Origin: Pontibacter kalidii
GTDB lineage: Bacteria; Bacteroidota; Bacteroidia; Cytophagales; Hymenobacteraceae
Assembly: GCF_026278245.1 (NCBI RefSeq)
Contig: NZ_CP111079.1
Coordinates: 4,708,501 to 4,772,500, forward strand
DNA length: 64,000 nt
Direction: 5' to 3'
Part shown: positions 38,448-46,383 of the stretch, piece after piece
Numbering within the stretch: position 1 is the stretch's first letter
Layout of the letters: the number at the start of each line of letters is the position of its first letter
Translations under genes and position numbers: made by a program
The notes under the pieces: model-generated
What the model was told of the DNA's origin: nothing
Databases searched by the model: none
The model's input: only the letters and a program-made list of their open reading frames with translations

Positions 38448-39242
38448 ATGAAAAAACTATACTTTCTGGTGCTGCTTCTCCTGCCCGTACTGGCGCAGGC
38501 ACAGAGCAAAGTGACTGCCCCCACCTCCATCTGGCCGGAACTGCAGGTAAGTTATGGCCTGGGCGAAGAGGGACTGCTGTTTCTTCGCAACGGCTACCGT
38601 ATCAATACCGACAGCGATTTTAACGACCTGAAGGATTCCGGCATCCTGAGCAGTTTTGAGCGGGTGGAACTGAGCCTGGGCTATGAGCATACTTTATCAG
38701 ATCATTGGCGGGGAGGGGCCATGCTTCGCTATGCCGCCGAGGACTTCCCGAAAACCATGTTCTATTCGTTGTTCCTGCGCCACAACGGGCAGGTGAAGGG
38801 TTTATACTTTAACAAGCAGCTGCTATTTGAGTATGTGGATCAGGAGAGCCAGGACGCGTCCGGCCGCTTCCGGTTGTCGGCGGAGCTGGGCAAGCGCCTG
38901 CCGTTGGGCAGCACATTTATCACCCCAAGTATACGTTACGAAGCCATGCTGCGCTCCAGCCTGGGCAAAGAGAAGGAGGGCAACATACAGCAACGCACGA
39001 TCGACCGCACGCGCCTGCGCCTCAGCCTCAACTATGAGCTGACGGAGAAGCTGCGCCTCAACCCATACTTCATGCGCCAGACGGACTACTACTACGTGCT
39101 CATCCCGCCAGTGTACAGTGAGCTGGGGCAGCTGCAGGAGGAAGGCTATACCACTAAGCGCAACCGCATCACCCCGGTGGTGGGCCTGGAGTTGAAGTAT
39201 ACCCTAAGCCGAACCCCCGACACTGCCAGTATTACTTACTAA
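38448..39242 (+). CDS. DUF2490-like secreted beta-barrel protein
   Basis: A 264-aa protein with the signal peptide MKKLYFLVLLLLPVLAQAQ. The mature part has alternating hydrophobic and aromatic strands (WPELQVSYGLGEEGLLFLRNGYRI; LSLGYEHTLSDHWRGGAML; LRLSLNYELTEKLRLNPYF) typical of small outer-membrane barrels of the DUF2490 type. It is 29 bp after the amidohydrolase. Its function is unknown. Confidence 0.72.
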   Translation: MKKLYFLVLLLLPVLAQAQSKVTAPTSIWPELQVSYGLGEEGLLFLRNGYRINTDSDFNDLKDSGILSSFERVELSLGYEHTLSDHWRGGAMLRYAAEDFPKTMFYSLFLRHNGQVKGLYFNKQLLFEYVDQESQDASGRFRLSAELGKRLPLGSTFITPSIRYEAMLRSSLGKEKEGNIQQRTIDRTRLRLSLNYELTEKLRLNPYFMRQTDYYYVLIPPVYSELGQLQEEGYTTKRNRITPVVGLELKYTLSRTPDTASITY

Positions 39243-39385
39243 AGGAAAGCGTAACTGTAAAATAGTCAGTGTTTTACCTCGTATTTATGTTTTTAAAATG
39301 ACATTATTTCATGTTTTTGCATGATAATTCGATTGGTATGCTTTTTCCTGTATTCTTTTTGAAAATGAGTTTCAGGACTTAAAAA

Positions 39386-39392
39386 AAGGAGG
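39386..39392 (+). promoter_or_regulatory. Strong Shine-Dalgarno sequence before hsp20
   Basis: AAGGAGG lies 5 bp before the ATG at 39398. It is one of only three clear Shine-Dalgarno sequences seen before genes in this window. Confidence 0.75.
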
Positions 39393-39397
39393 TAAAA

Positions 39398-39901
39398 ATG
39401 GCACTTACAAGATACAGCGGCATGCAGGAGAACATGCCGAATACGTTCAGCGCGATGTTGGACAGGTTCTTTAACGAGTCTGTCAACTCCAGGGGCTTCT
39501 CAGGTTTTACCCCACATGTGGATGCCTGTGAGACAGAGCACGGCTATGAGATTGAGGCTGCCTTGCCGGGTGTGAAGAAAGAGGATATCTCCATTGACTT
39601 TCAGGAAGGAAGGCTAACGATCACCGGTGAGCGCAAACTCGAGAAGAACGAGGAGAATCGCCGCTATCACATGCTGGAAACCCAGTATGGCGCCTTCAGC
39701 AGGACCTTCTATCTGCCAGATAACGTGAACCCGGATAAGATCTCAGCCGAGTTCAGGGATGGTATTTTGTTGGTGAACGTACCAAAGGATGAGAAGAAGA
39801 CAATGAAGCGCCAGATCAACATCGCATCCGGAGAGACCAGAGAAGTAAAATCTGAGAAGAAAAAAGAAAAAACACTCTCAGAGAATGGTGCGACTAAATA
39901 A
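39398..39901 (+). CDS. Hsp20 family small heat-shock protein
   Basis: This ATP-independent holdase chaperone has 167 aa. The alpha-crystallin domain (about residues 42-140) has FTPHVDACETEHGYEIEAALPGVKKEDISIDFQEGRLTI-type strands and ends in the conserved AEFRDGILLVNVPKDEKK (A-x-x-x-n-G-v-L). The tail is Lys/Glu-rich. It is a single gene with its own terminator. Confidence 0.93.
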   Translation: MALTRYSGMQENMPNTFSAMLDRFFNESVNSRGFSGFTPHVDACETEHGYEIEAALPGVKKEDISIDFQEGRLTITGERKLEKNEENRRYHMLETQYGAFSRTFYLPDNVNPDKISAEFRDGILLVNVPKDEKKTMKRQINIASGETREVKSEKKKEKTLSENGATK

Positions 39902-39918
39902 AGAGCATGTATAAACTT

Positions 39919-39951
39919 AAAAAGAGGCCATCAAAATTGGCCTCTTTTTTG
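39919..39951 (+). terminator. Terminator after hsp20
   Basis: An 11-bp stem (AAAAGAGGCCA ending at 39930 with TGGCCTCTTTT from 39938) with a 7-nt loop, followed by T-run. Confidence 0.88.
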
Positions 39952-40078
39952 TTTATCAAGAGAAGTGCACGAAATATCTATCAGGTAGTAACATACTACC
40001 GTATAAAGCTATGGCGTTCATAATAAGGGGATATATCCCATTCAAGATATTATATATAGTAAAGTTTAAAATCACCAT

Positions 40079-41572
40079 ATGAAGACGAAACAGTTTATAC
40101 TTGGCGTTGCGCTCTCGGCTGTAGTAGGCGGTGGCGTGGCTGTTGGAAGCTACAAACTGCTGGAGGATGATCATAACGTTGTTCAGACAGAGCAGCAGTA
40201 CCCCACTGTCCGCTACACCAGCGACATGCGCAGCAGCAACGTGGTAGTGCCGGAAGGCCTTAATTTTATAAAAGCCGCGCAGGTGTCCACACCCGCTGTC
40301 GTGCATGTTATGACGGAGTACAGCGTGCGCTCCTCCGACCGCTACAGCAGCCCCATGGATCCGTTCCTGCGTGAGTTCTTTGGCGATGGCTTTGGCCGGA
40401 GCGTGCCGCGTGGCCCGCAGGTGGGCTCGGGCTCCGGGGTTATTGTGGCCTCTAACGGTTATATTGTGACCAACAACCACGTGATCGACAGAGCCGATAA
40501 GATAGAGGTGGTGCTGGACGATAAGCGCAAGTTTGAGGCTACGCTTGTGGGCTCCGACCCAACCACCGACATCGCGCTGTTAAAGATCAACTCCGAGAAC
40601 CTGCCAACCGTCCGCTACGGGAACTCCGATGACCTGCAGGTAGGCGAGTGGGTGCTGGCCGTGGGTAACCCCATGAACCTGACCTCTACCGTTACAGCCG
40701 GTATCGTAAGTGCCAAAGGACGTAACATCAACATCCTGCGCACCAGCGCCACCCAGGATATGAGCATCGAGTCGTTCATTCAGACGGATGCTGCCGTGAA
40801 CCCGGGCAACTCAGGTGGTGCCTTGGTAAACCTGAACGGTGACCTGGTAGGTATCAACACTGCCATCGCCTCACAAACAGGCTCTTTTGCCGGTTACTCT
40901 TTTGCCGTTCCGTCGGCTATTGTGAGCAAGGTGGTAGATGACCTGCTCAAGTATGGCGAAGTGCAACGCGCGCTGCTAGGAGCTTCTATCCAGGAGATTG
41001 ACGCGGCCTTTGCGAAAGAAAAAGGTATCAAAACCCTGAATGGGGTGTACGTGGCGGCAGTGCAGGAAAGAAGCGGTGCCGAGGAGGCTGGCCTGAAGGC
41101 CGGTGACGTGATTACAGCCGTAAACGATGTGAAAGTGGGTAAGTCGTCCCAGCTGCTGGAGCAGATTGCCCGCTACCGCCCAGGCGATAAGGTGAAAATT
41201 GCCTACCTCCGGGACGGAAAGAGCAAAACTGCCAATGTGACGCTCAAGAACCTGGACAACAGCACCGAGCTGGTGAAGCGTAGCAACGCCAAGTCTGTTA
41301 CGTTTGATGGGGCTACCTTTGAGCCGGTAACACGGCAGGAGATGAGCAAACTGGGTATTACGGGGGGAGCCAAGATCAAAGATGTGGCCGACAGCAAATT
41401 CCGCGACACAGGTATGAAGGATGGCTTCATCATTACCCGCATCGACAAGTATGAAGTGAACGAGCCAGCCGACGTGGAGAAGCACCTGAAGAATTTTGAC
41501 AGTGGTGTGGTGTACATTGAGGGTGTCTATCCGGATGGCCTGAAGGCATACTACCCGATCGGGAAAGGTTAA
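40079..41572 (+). CDS. HtrA/DegP-type periplasmic serine protease
   Basis: This envelope quality-control protease and chaperone has 497 aa. The N-terminus (KQFILGVALSAVVGGGVAVG) is a signal or membrane anchor. The trypsin-like domain has the triad H134 (NNHVID), D164 (TTDIALLKI) and S245 (NPGNSGGAL). Two PDZ domains follow, at about residues 310-380 (GAEEAGLKAGDVITAVNDV) and 410-495. It is a single gene, bounded by a terminator. Confidence 0.95.
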   Translation: MKTKQFILGVALSAVVGGGVAVGSYKLLEDDHNVVQTEQQYPTVRYTSDMRSSNVVVPEGLNFIKAAQVSTPAVVHVMTEYSVRSSDRYSSPMDPFLREFFGDGFGRSVPRGPQVGSGSGVIVASNGYIVTNNHVIDRADKIEVVLDDKRKFEATLVGSDPTTDIALLKINSENLPTVRYGNSDDLQVGEWVLAVGNPMNLTSTVTAGIVSAKGRNINILRTSATQDMSIESFIQTDAAVNPGNSGGALVNLNGDLVGINTAIASQTGSFAGYSFAVPSAIVSKVVDDLLKYGEVQRALLGASIQEIDAAFAKEKGIKTLNGVYVAAVQERSGAEEAGLKAGDVITAVNDVKVGKSSQLLEQIARYRPGDKVKIAYLRDGKSKTANVTLKNLDNSTELVKRSNAKSVTFDGATFEPVTRQEMSKLGITGGAKIKDVADSKFRDTGMKDGFIITRIDKYEVNEPADVEKHLKNFDSGVVYIEGVYPDGLKAYYPIGKG

Positions 41573-41594
41573 CAAACCCTAGCGAATAACAGAG

Positions 41595-41632
41595 AAAGCT
41601 TCTGCAGCCTTGCAGAAGCTTTTTTATTTTTT
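41595..41632 (+). terminator. Terminator after the htrA-like gene
   Basis: A 12-bp perfect stem (AAAGCTTCTGCA at 41595-41606 with TGCAGAAGCTTT at 41611-41622) with a 4-nt loop, followed by TTTTATTTTTT. It overlaps the promoter of the next gene. Confidence 0.88.
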
Positions 41633-41639
41633 AGCTTTG
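41610..41639 (+). promoter_or_regulatory. Promoter of the aldehyde dehydrogenase gene, inside the terminator
   Basis: -33 TTG at 41610-41612 (spanning the hairpin loop and right arm) and a -7 box TAGCTTTG at 41632-41639, spaced 19 bp. This is a full match to the Bacteroidetes promoter consensus, 39 bp before the gene start. Confidence 0.65.
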
Positions 41640-41678
41640 TATAAGAGCATGTTAAAAGAGATTTAAAGCGATAAAACC

Positions 41679-43256
41679 ATGAAGCAAACCATAGACGCAG
41701 CACCACTGGTAAAGGAGATTTCCGACGTACTGCACCAACTGGGCATTAAAGAAGTGAACCCGGCCTATAGCACCGGCCTTTCGTGGGGCGGCCACGAAGG
41801 GCGTACTACCCGCACCATCAACTCACCGGCAGACGGCAACACCATTGCCACCGTGAACATGGCTACCGCCGAAGATTACGACAAGGTGGTGGTGCAGGCC
41901 GAGGAAGCTTTTAAAGTATGGCGCAAGGTGCCCGCCCCGAAGCGCGGCGAGGTAGTGCGCCAGATCGGCGATAAGCTGCGCCAGCACAAAGAAGCACTGG
42001 GTAAGCTGGTGAGCTACGAAATGGGCAAAATATACCAGGAAGGCCTGGGCGAGGTGCAGGAGATGATCGACATCTGCGACTTTGCCGTTGGCCTCTCACG
42101 CCAGCTGCACGGCTACACGATGCACTCGGAGCGACCGCAGCACCGCATGTACGAGCAGTACCACCCGCTGGGCATCGTGGGTGTGATCTCAGCTTTCAAC
42201 TTCCCGGTGGCGGTTTGGAGCTGGAACGCGATGCTGGCTGCCGTTTGCGGCGATGTGGTGATCTGGAAGCCATCAGAGAAAACGCCGCTGACGGGCGTGG
42301 CCTGCCAGCATATCATCAAGGAGGTACTGGCTGAGAACGAGCTGCCGGAGGGAATCTTTAACCTGATCATCGGCGATGCCGAGATCGGCAGCCTGATGAG
42401 CCACGACAAGCGCGTGCCGTTGGTATCGGCTACGGGCTCTACACGCATGGGCAAGAAGGTAGGCGAGGCCGTTGGTGCCCGTCTGGGTAAATCCCTGCTG
42501 GAGCTGGGCGGTAACAACGCCATTATACTTACCGAGAGTGCTGACATGGAAATGGCCCTGCGCGCTATCGTGTTCGGTGCCGTGGGTACCTGCGGACAAC
42601 GCTGTACCTCCACCCGTCGCCTCATCATTCATGAGAACATCTACGAGCAGGTAAAAGAGCGCTTGCTGAAAGTATACCCGAATCTGCCTATCGGTCATCC
42701 GCTGGACAGCACGACGCTGGTGGGCCCACTTATCGACAAAGATGCCGTTGACGCTTTTACCAGTGCGCTGGAGAAGGTGCAGCAGGAGGGAGGCACCCTG
42801 CTGACGGGTGGCGACATCCTGAGCGGCGAAGGCTATGAAACCGGCACCTATGTGAAACCAGCCATCGTGGAGGCCGAAAACCACTATGAGATGGTGCAGG
42901 AAGAGACATTTGCCCCGATCTTATACCTGATCAAGTATAGCGGCGATGTGGAGAATGCCATTGAGTTGCAGAACGGCGTGCGCCAGGGCCTGTCCTCGGC
43001 TATCTTCTCTACTAACCTGCTCGAGACCGAGGCCTTCCTGGGCCACTGGGGTTCTGACTGCGGCATTGCCAACGTGAACATCGGTACATCGGGTGCCGAG
43101 ATCGGCGGTGCCTTTGGTGGCGAGAAAGACACAGGTGGTGGCCGTGAGTCGGGTTCCGATGCCTGGAGAATATACATGCGCCGCCAGACCAATACCATCA
43201 ACTACAGCCGTGAGCTGCCGCTCGCACAAGGCATCCGGTTCGACATCATGGACTAA
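41679..43256 (+). CDS. ALDH7-type aldehyde dehydrogenase (aminoadipate-semialdehyde dehydrogenase-like)
   Basis: This NAD-dependent dehydrogenase has 525 aa. It has the NAD-binding stretch GVISAFNFPVAVWSWN, WKPSEKTPLT, ATGSTRMGK, the general base E275 (LLELGGNNAI) and the nucleophile C309 (GQRCTSTRRL). ELGGNNA and QRCTSTRRL are hallmarks of ALDH7A1/AmaB, which oxidises alpha-aminoadipate semialdehyde in lysine breakdown. The substrate is inferred from family similarity; no lysine-degradation genes are nearby. Confidence 0.87.
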   Translation: MKQTIDAAPLVKEISDVLHQLGIKEVNPAYSTGLSWGGHEGRTTRTINSPADGNTIATVNMATAEDYDKVVVQAEEAFKVWRKVPAPKRGEVVRQIGDKLRQHKEALGKLVSYEMGKIYQEGLGEVQEMIDICDFAVGLSRQLHGYTMHSERPQHRMYEQYHPLGIVGVISAFNFPVAVWSWNAMLAAVCGDVVIWKPSEKTPLTGVACQHIIKEVLAENELPEGIFNLIIGDAEIGSLMSHDKRVPLVSATGSTRMGKKVGEAVGARLGKSLLELGGNNAIILTESADMEMALRAIVFGAVGTCGQRCTSTRRLIIHENIYEQVKERLLKVYPNLPIGHPLDSTTLVGPLIDKDAVDAFTSALEKVQQEGGTLLTGGDILSGEGYETGTYVKPAIVEAENHYEMVQEETFAPILYLIKYSGDVENAIELQNGVRQGLSSAIFSTNLLETEAFLGHWGSDCGIANVNIGTSGAEIGGAFGGEKDTGGGRESGSDAWRIYMRRQTNTINYSRELPLAQGIRFDIMD

Positions 43257-43309
43257 GGCAAAGGCACAAACCTTGCAGCTCCTGCGAGCGTTTTGTTAGC
43301 TACAAGTAT

Positions 43310-43344
43310 AAAACGCCAGCTCTACCATGGGGCTGGCGTTTTTT
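43310..43344 (+). terminator. Terminator after the aldehyde dehydrogenase gene
   Basis: An 11-bp stem (AAAACGCCAGC ending at 43320 with GCTGGCGTTTT from 43332), followed by T residues. An AAGTATA copy overlaps its upstream side. Confidence 0.85.
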
Positions 43345-43869
43345 ATGCACGCCTGTGGATAAGGTAAGTTTGTGTCAGCGGCAGGGGATTCTATACAACT
43401 CCTACCCATTTATACTTCTGTAATCTCACTTGTTTTACACAAATTTCCCGGAATTGCTTCTTGTCATGCTATGTTTACCCATACTTATACTTTATAGCGC
43501 TCTCCTCTAGAAAGGTGTGAACCTTACTTATCCACAATTGTGGACAAGCCGCCTGTGGATATGTGGATAACCTGTGCCTATACTTGCCTAGAGGCAGTTG
43601 GGAGAGCTTCCTAAGAAGCAACCTTTTCCTATGTTATCGCACCTTTTAAAGTATAACATGAAGAAGATGAAGATGATAAGGCGTTTTAGCTTTTCCACAC
43701 AGGGCTGTGGATAATGTGGATAAAGAAGCCTAACGAAAAAAATCTGAAAATATTTGTAACCTATATGCAACTTCGGATAGATAAGCATGTCTTTAGGGCA
43801 GAGATTAGGAAAGGCGGATGGGAAGACACTAAGGTGAGTGAGTGCGATTAACCGGTTAAGCATTAAACT
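43345..43869. other. Intergenic DnaA-box cluster, candidate replication origin or DnaA-binding locus
   Basis: Nine-mers matching TTATCCACA (either strand): perfect at 43354-43362 (-), 43528-43536 (+), 43562-43570 (-), 43706-43714 (-) and 43715-43723 (-); one mismatch at 43539-43547 (-), 43554-43562 (-) and 43691-43699 (+). The last two perfect boxes are adjacent. An A/T-rich stretch (43735-43768) follows, as an unwinding element would. Eight boxes in 370 bp far exceeds chance. No gene is visible in the spacer. Confidence 0.72.
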
Positions 43870-44427
43870 TTGGAAAAAATTGGCTACCAGGATGTGAACC
43901 AGCAGGTGGTGCAGCGCTGCAAAAGCGGTGAACACCGGGCGCAGTATGAACTGTACAAACTCTACTCCAAAGCTATGTTTAACGTGAGCATGCGCATCAC
44001 CAACGATTACGCCGAGGCCGAGGATGTGCTGCAGGAGGCTTTTCTGAGTGCCTTCAGGAACATGCACCACTATAAGGGCGAGGCGAGCTTCGGCAGTTGG
44101 CTGAAGAAGATCGTGATCAACGCGGCCATCAACGCGGTGCGCAAACGTCGCTCGGAACTGGTGCCGATGGATGACCGCACCGTGGCCGAGGTGCCGGATG
44201 AGGTAACGGAGGACGACTCGGAGTGGCAGGTGGAGCAGGTGCGGCGTGCCATCCAGAAGCTACCCGATGGTTATCGGGTGGTGCTGAGTTTATACTTGCT
44301 GGAGGGATACGACCATGCTGAGATAGGCGAGGTGCTGGGCATCTCGGAGTCTACCTCTAAATCGCAGTACAGCAGGGCACGCAAAAAGCTATTGGAGATA
44401 ATGAAGGAGCCGCAGTTTATGGCATAA
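43870..44427 (+). CDS. ECF-type RNA polymerase sigma factor
   Basis: A 185-aa sigma-70 family protein with only regions 2 and 4. Region 2 has ELYKLYSKAMFNVSMRITNDYAEAEDVLQEAFLSAF; region 4 has LPDGYRVVLSLYLLEGYDHAEIGEVLGISESTSKSQYSRARKKL. The most upstream start is TTG 43870 (MEKIGYQDVN); a GTG at 43894 is an alternative. It heads an operon with an anti-sigma-like membrane protein and a secreted protein, and lies just after the DnaA-box cluster. Confidence 0.92.
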   Translation: MEKIGYQDVNQQVVQRCKSGEHRAQYELYKLYSKAMFNVSMRITNDYAEAEDVLQEAFLSAFRNMHHYKGEASFGSWLKKIVINAAINAVRKRRSELVPMDDRTVAEVPDEVTEDDSEWQVEQVRRAIQKLPDGYRVVLSLYLLEGYDHAEIGEVLGISESTSKSQYSRARKKLLEIMKEPQFMA

Positions 44428-44468
44428 GTGAAAGTATAAGATTGGCTGAACTATGACAGAAATTTACC

Positions 44469-45122
44469 ATGAAAGATAGATTAGAAAAGTTTGTACAGAA
44501 TAACCGGGAGGAGTTCGACGTGTTCGAGCCTCGGCCGGAACTGTGGCAGCACATATGCCAGGAGCTGCCCCAAAAATCACCCGAAAAAGAGACCAAAGTT
44601 ATTAAGTTCAACTTTGGCGAGCGCGCCAGCTTCAGTGCAGATTTCTTCTTTATGCGCGTGGCGGCGGCCATTGTATTGCTGCTGGGTTGCGGCCTCACCA
44701 TCTTCCTGATGAAGCAGCAGACCCCTGATACCGCCAACACGTTGGCATCCACACAAAGTATAAATGCCCCTGCTTCTGACGTAAGCACTATTGCGCCGGA
44801 GCTACCAGAAATCGAGGCCTACTATGCCAGCCAGATAGAAGCCAAGAAATCGGAGCTGAGCGAGTATGACCTGAAAGTGCTGGGCCTGGACGAGCAGCAG
44901 GTGATAGACCAAGAACTGGCCCGCCTCGACAGCAGCTATGTCTCCCTCAAAAACCAACTCTATACTTCTCCCAATACCAATGAGATAGTAGGTGCCCTGA
45001 TCCAGAACCTGCAGATACGGATCAAGGTGCTGAATCGTCAGCTGGAAGTACTCCAGAAACTGGAGCCAAACAAACAACAACCTATTCAAGAACCACAAAA
45101 CGATGATACCACAAATGTATAA
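44469..45122 (+). CDS. Single-pass membrane protein, probable anti-sigma factor
   Basis: A 217-aa protein of no recognised family. The cytoplasmic N-terminus (about 1-65) begins KDRLEKFVQNNREEFDVFEP and contains a WQHI segment, typical of Bacteroidetes anti-sigma-like proteins. One membrane helix follows (about 62-80, RVAAAIVLLLGCGLTIFLM), then an extracytoplasmic part with a coiled-coil tail (about 120-205). Position after the sigma gene supports an anti-sigma role, but no zinc-binding HxxxCxxC is seen. Confidence 0.68.
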   Translation: MKDRLEKFVQNNREEFDVFEPRPELWQHICQELPQKSPEKETKVIKFNFGERASFSADFFFMRVAAAIVLLLGCGLTIFLMKQQTPDTANTLASTQSINAPASDVSTIAPELPEIEAYYASQIEAKKSELSEYDLKVLGLDEQQVIDQELARLDSSYVSLKNQLYTSPNTNEIVGALIQNLQIRIKVLNRQLEVLQKLEPNKQQPIQEPQNDDTTNV

Positions 45123-46272
45123 CGCTCTACGCCTTATGCTGGTGCTGCTACTGGCACCTATGCTGGCCATGGCACAGGCCAAAGACAGCGCGCCTTGTCC
45201 GGATGTAACAGTGGACCTGTCCGGACTACGTGTGCTGGAAGATATGAAGCTGGAGAACCTGGCTGACCTGAAGGAGCTGAAGAGCCTGGCCGCGCTGGAA
45301 AGCCTGTCGGAACTGAAGCACCTGGCAGAGATGAAACACCTGGTAATAATTGACCAGACCGGAAACATGGGTGCAGAAGCTGCTTTTGATGCCGAGAAGC
45401 GCAAAACCATCGACAAGACCTTTAAGGTGAGTAGCAAAGATGCCCTGAACATCGAGAACCAGTGGGGCAAAGTGCACGTGAACACCTGGGACAAGAATGA
45501 AATCAGGGTAAAGGTGGATGTAATTGCCCGCGCTGCCACCGAGGATAGAGCCCAGATGATGCTGGACAACGTTACTATCAAGGAAAGCCGCGAAGGCAGT
45601 ACCTACTCTTTCCGCACCGAGAAGAGCCCGATGCGCATCAACGGGCACAACAACAACAGAAGCCTGGAGATAAACTATACCATCTACATGCCAGCCGAGA
45701 ATGCCCTTGCCGTAAAGAACAAATTCGGCGATGTGTACCTGGCCTCTATGAAAGGTAAGGTGGATGTAGACATGCAGTACGGAAACCTGAAATGCGACCG
45801 ATTGGCAAACTCCAGCAACAACGTAAAACTGACGTACGGCTCTGGGAACTGTGCCTATATTAACGGCGGTGTTATTAGTGTGGCTTATGCAGACATGAAA
45901 GTGGAGGAAGCCGGCGGCCTGCAAGGTTCTTCTCAGTATGGTGACTTTAGTGTGGGCAGCCTACAGGAGACAATGGACATGAAGGTACAGTACGGCTCTT
46001 TCCGGATCGACAACATCAGCAACAACATCCGCAAGATATCCCTGGATAGCGGATTCACCCCGCTTAACCTGAACTTCGCGGACAACACGAACTTCAACTT
46101 CGATGTGAATGTGCAGTTCGGCAACTTTAACGTTGATAAGTCGTTGGTTACAATAACATCGCTCGAAAAGGACTATACCTCAGCCGAATACAAAGGCAGG
46201 TTCGGTGGCCCGTCGCCGCAAGGGATGGTAAGCATCACCTCCAGGTATGGCGATGTGAAGTTCACAAAGTAA
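45103..46272 (+). CDS. Secreted DUF4097-like beta-helix protein with short leucine repeats
   Basis: A 389-aa protein overlapping the previous gene by 20 bp. ATG 45103 or 45115 can serve as start; both keep the signal peptide (LRLMLVLLLAPMLAMAQA). Residues about 42-85 form short tandem L-x-x-L units (LENLADLKELKSLAALESL, SELKHLAEMKHL). The rest (about 115-389) is a repeating beta structure with SSKDALNIENQWGKVHVNTWD, FGDVYLASMKG and QYGNLKCD units, as in putative adhesins of the DUF4097 type. It is probably the output or signal partner of the ECF operon. Confidence 0.7.
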   Translation: MIPQMYNALRLMLVLLLAPMLAMAQAKDSAPCPDVTVDLSGLRVLEDMKLENLADLKELKSLAALESLSELKHLAEMKHLVIIDQTGNMGAEAAFDAEKRKTIDKTFKVSSKDALNIENQWGKVHVNTWDKNEIRVKVDVIARAATEDRAQMMLDNVTIKESREGSTYSFRTEKSPMRINGHNNNRSLEINYTIYMPAENALAVKNKFGDVYLASMKGKVDVDMQYGNLKCDRLANSSNNVKLTYGSGNCAYINGGVISVAYADMKVEEAGGLQGSSQYGDFSVGSLQETMDMKVQYGSFRIDNISNNIRKISLDSGFTPLNLNFADNTNFNFDVNVQFGNFNVDKSLVTITSLEKDYTSAEYKGRFGGPSPQGMVSITSRYGDVKFTK

Positions 46273-46306
46273 TAAAAAGCATTTATAATAGTTTGTTTAA
46301 GGTGAT

Positions 46307-46340
46307 GGAAGAGCTGGCAACCGCCGGCTCTTCCTGTTTT
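46307..46340 (+). terminator. Terminator of the sigma-factor operon
   Basis: A 12-bp stem with one G-U pair (46307-46318 with 46323-46334) and a 4-nt loop, followed by TGTTTT. Confidence 0.75.
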
Positions 46341-46372
46341 GGGGCGTACCTGAGAATCACTCTTTATTTATG

Positions 46373-46380
46373 TATATTTG
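46373..46380 (+). promoter_or_regulatory. -7 box immediately upstream of the RidA-like gene
   Basis: TATATTTG fits TAnnTTTG and ends 3 bp before the ATG at 46384. If used, transcription would start at or next to the start codon, giving a leaderless mRNA. No -33 TTG is seen. Confidence 0.4.
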
Positions 46381-46383
46381 GCT

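Noticed and set aside
39243..39397. CIRCE or sigma-32-type heat-shock element before hsp20.
   Set aside because: No TTAGCACTC-N9-GAGTGCTAA dyad or close variant is visible, and the -7-like sequence TATTCTTTTTG does not fit the consensus spacing.
42600..42660. Assignment of the ALDH gene to a lysine-degradation operon.
   Set aside because: Family motifs support ALDH7, but no lysine catabolic genes are adjacent, so the pathway is left open.
43870..43900. oriC called as certain from the DnaA boxes.
   Set aside because: Gene direction on both sides points toward the site, and no dnaA or other origin-linked gene is adjacent; kept only as a candidate.
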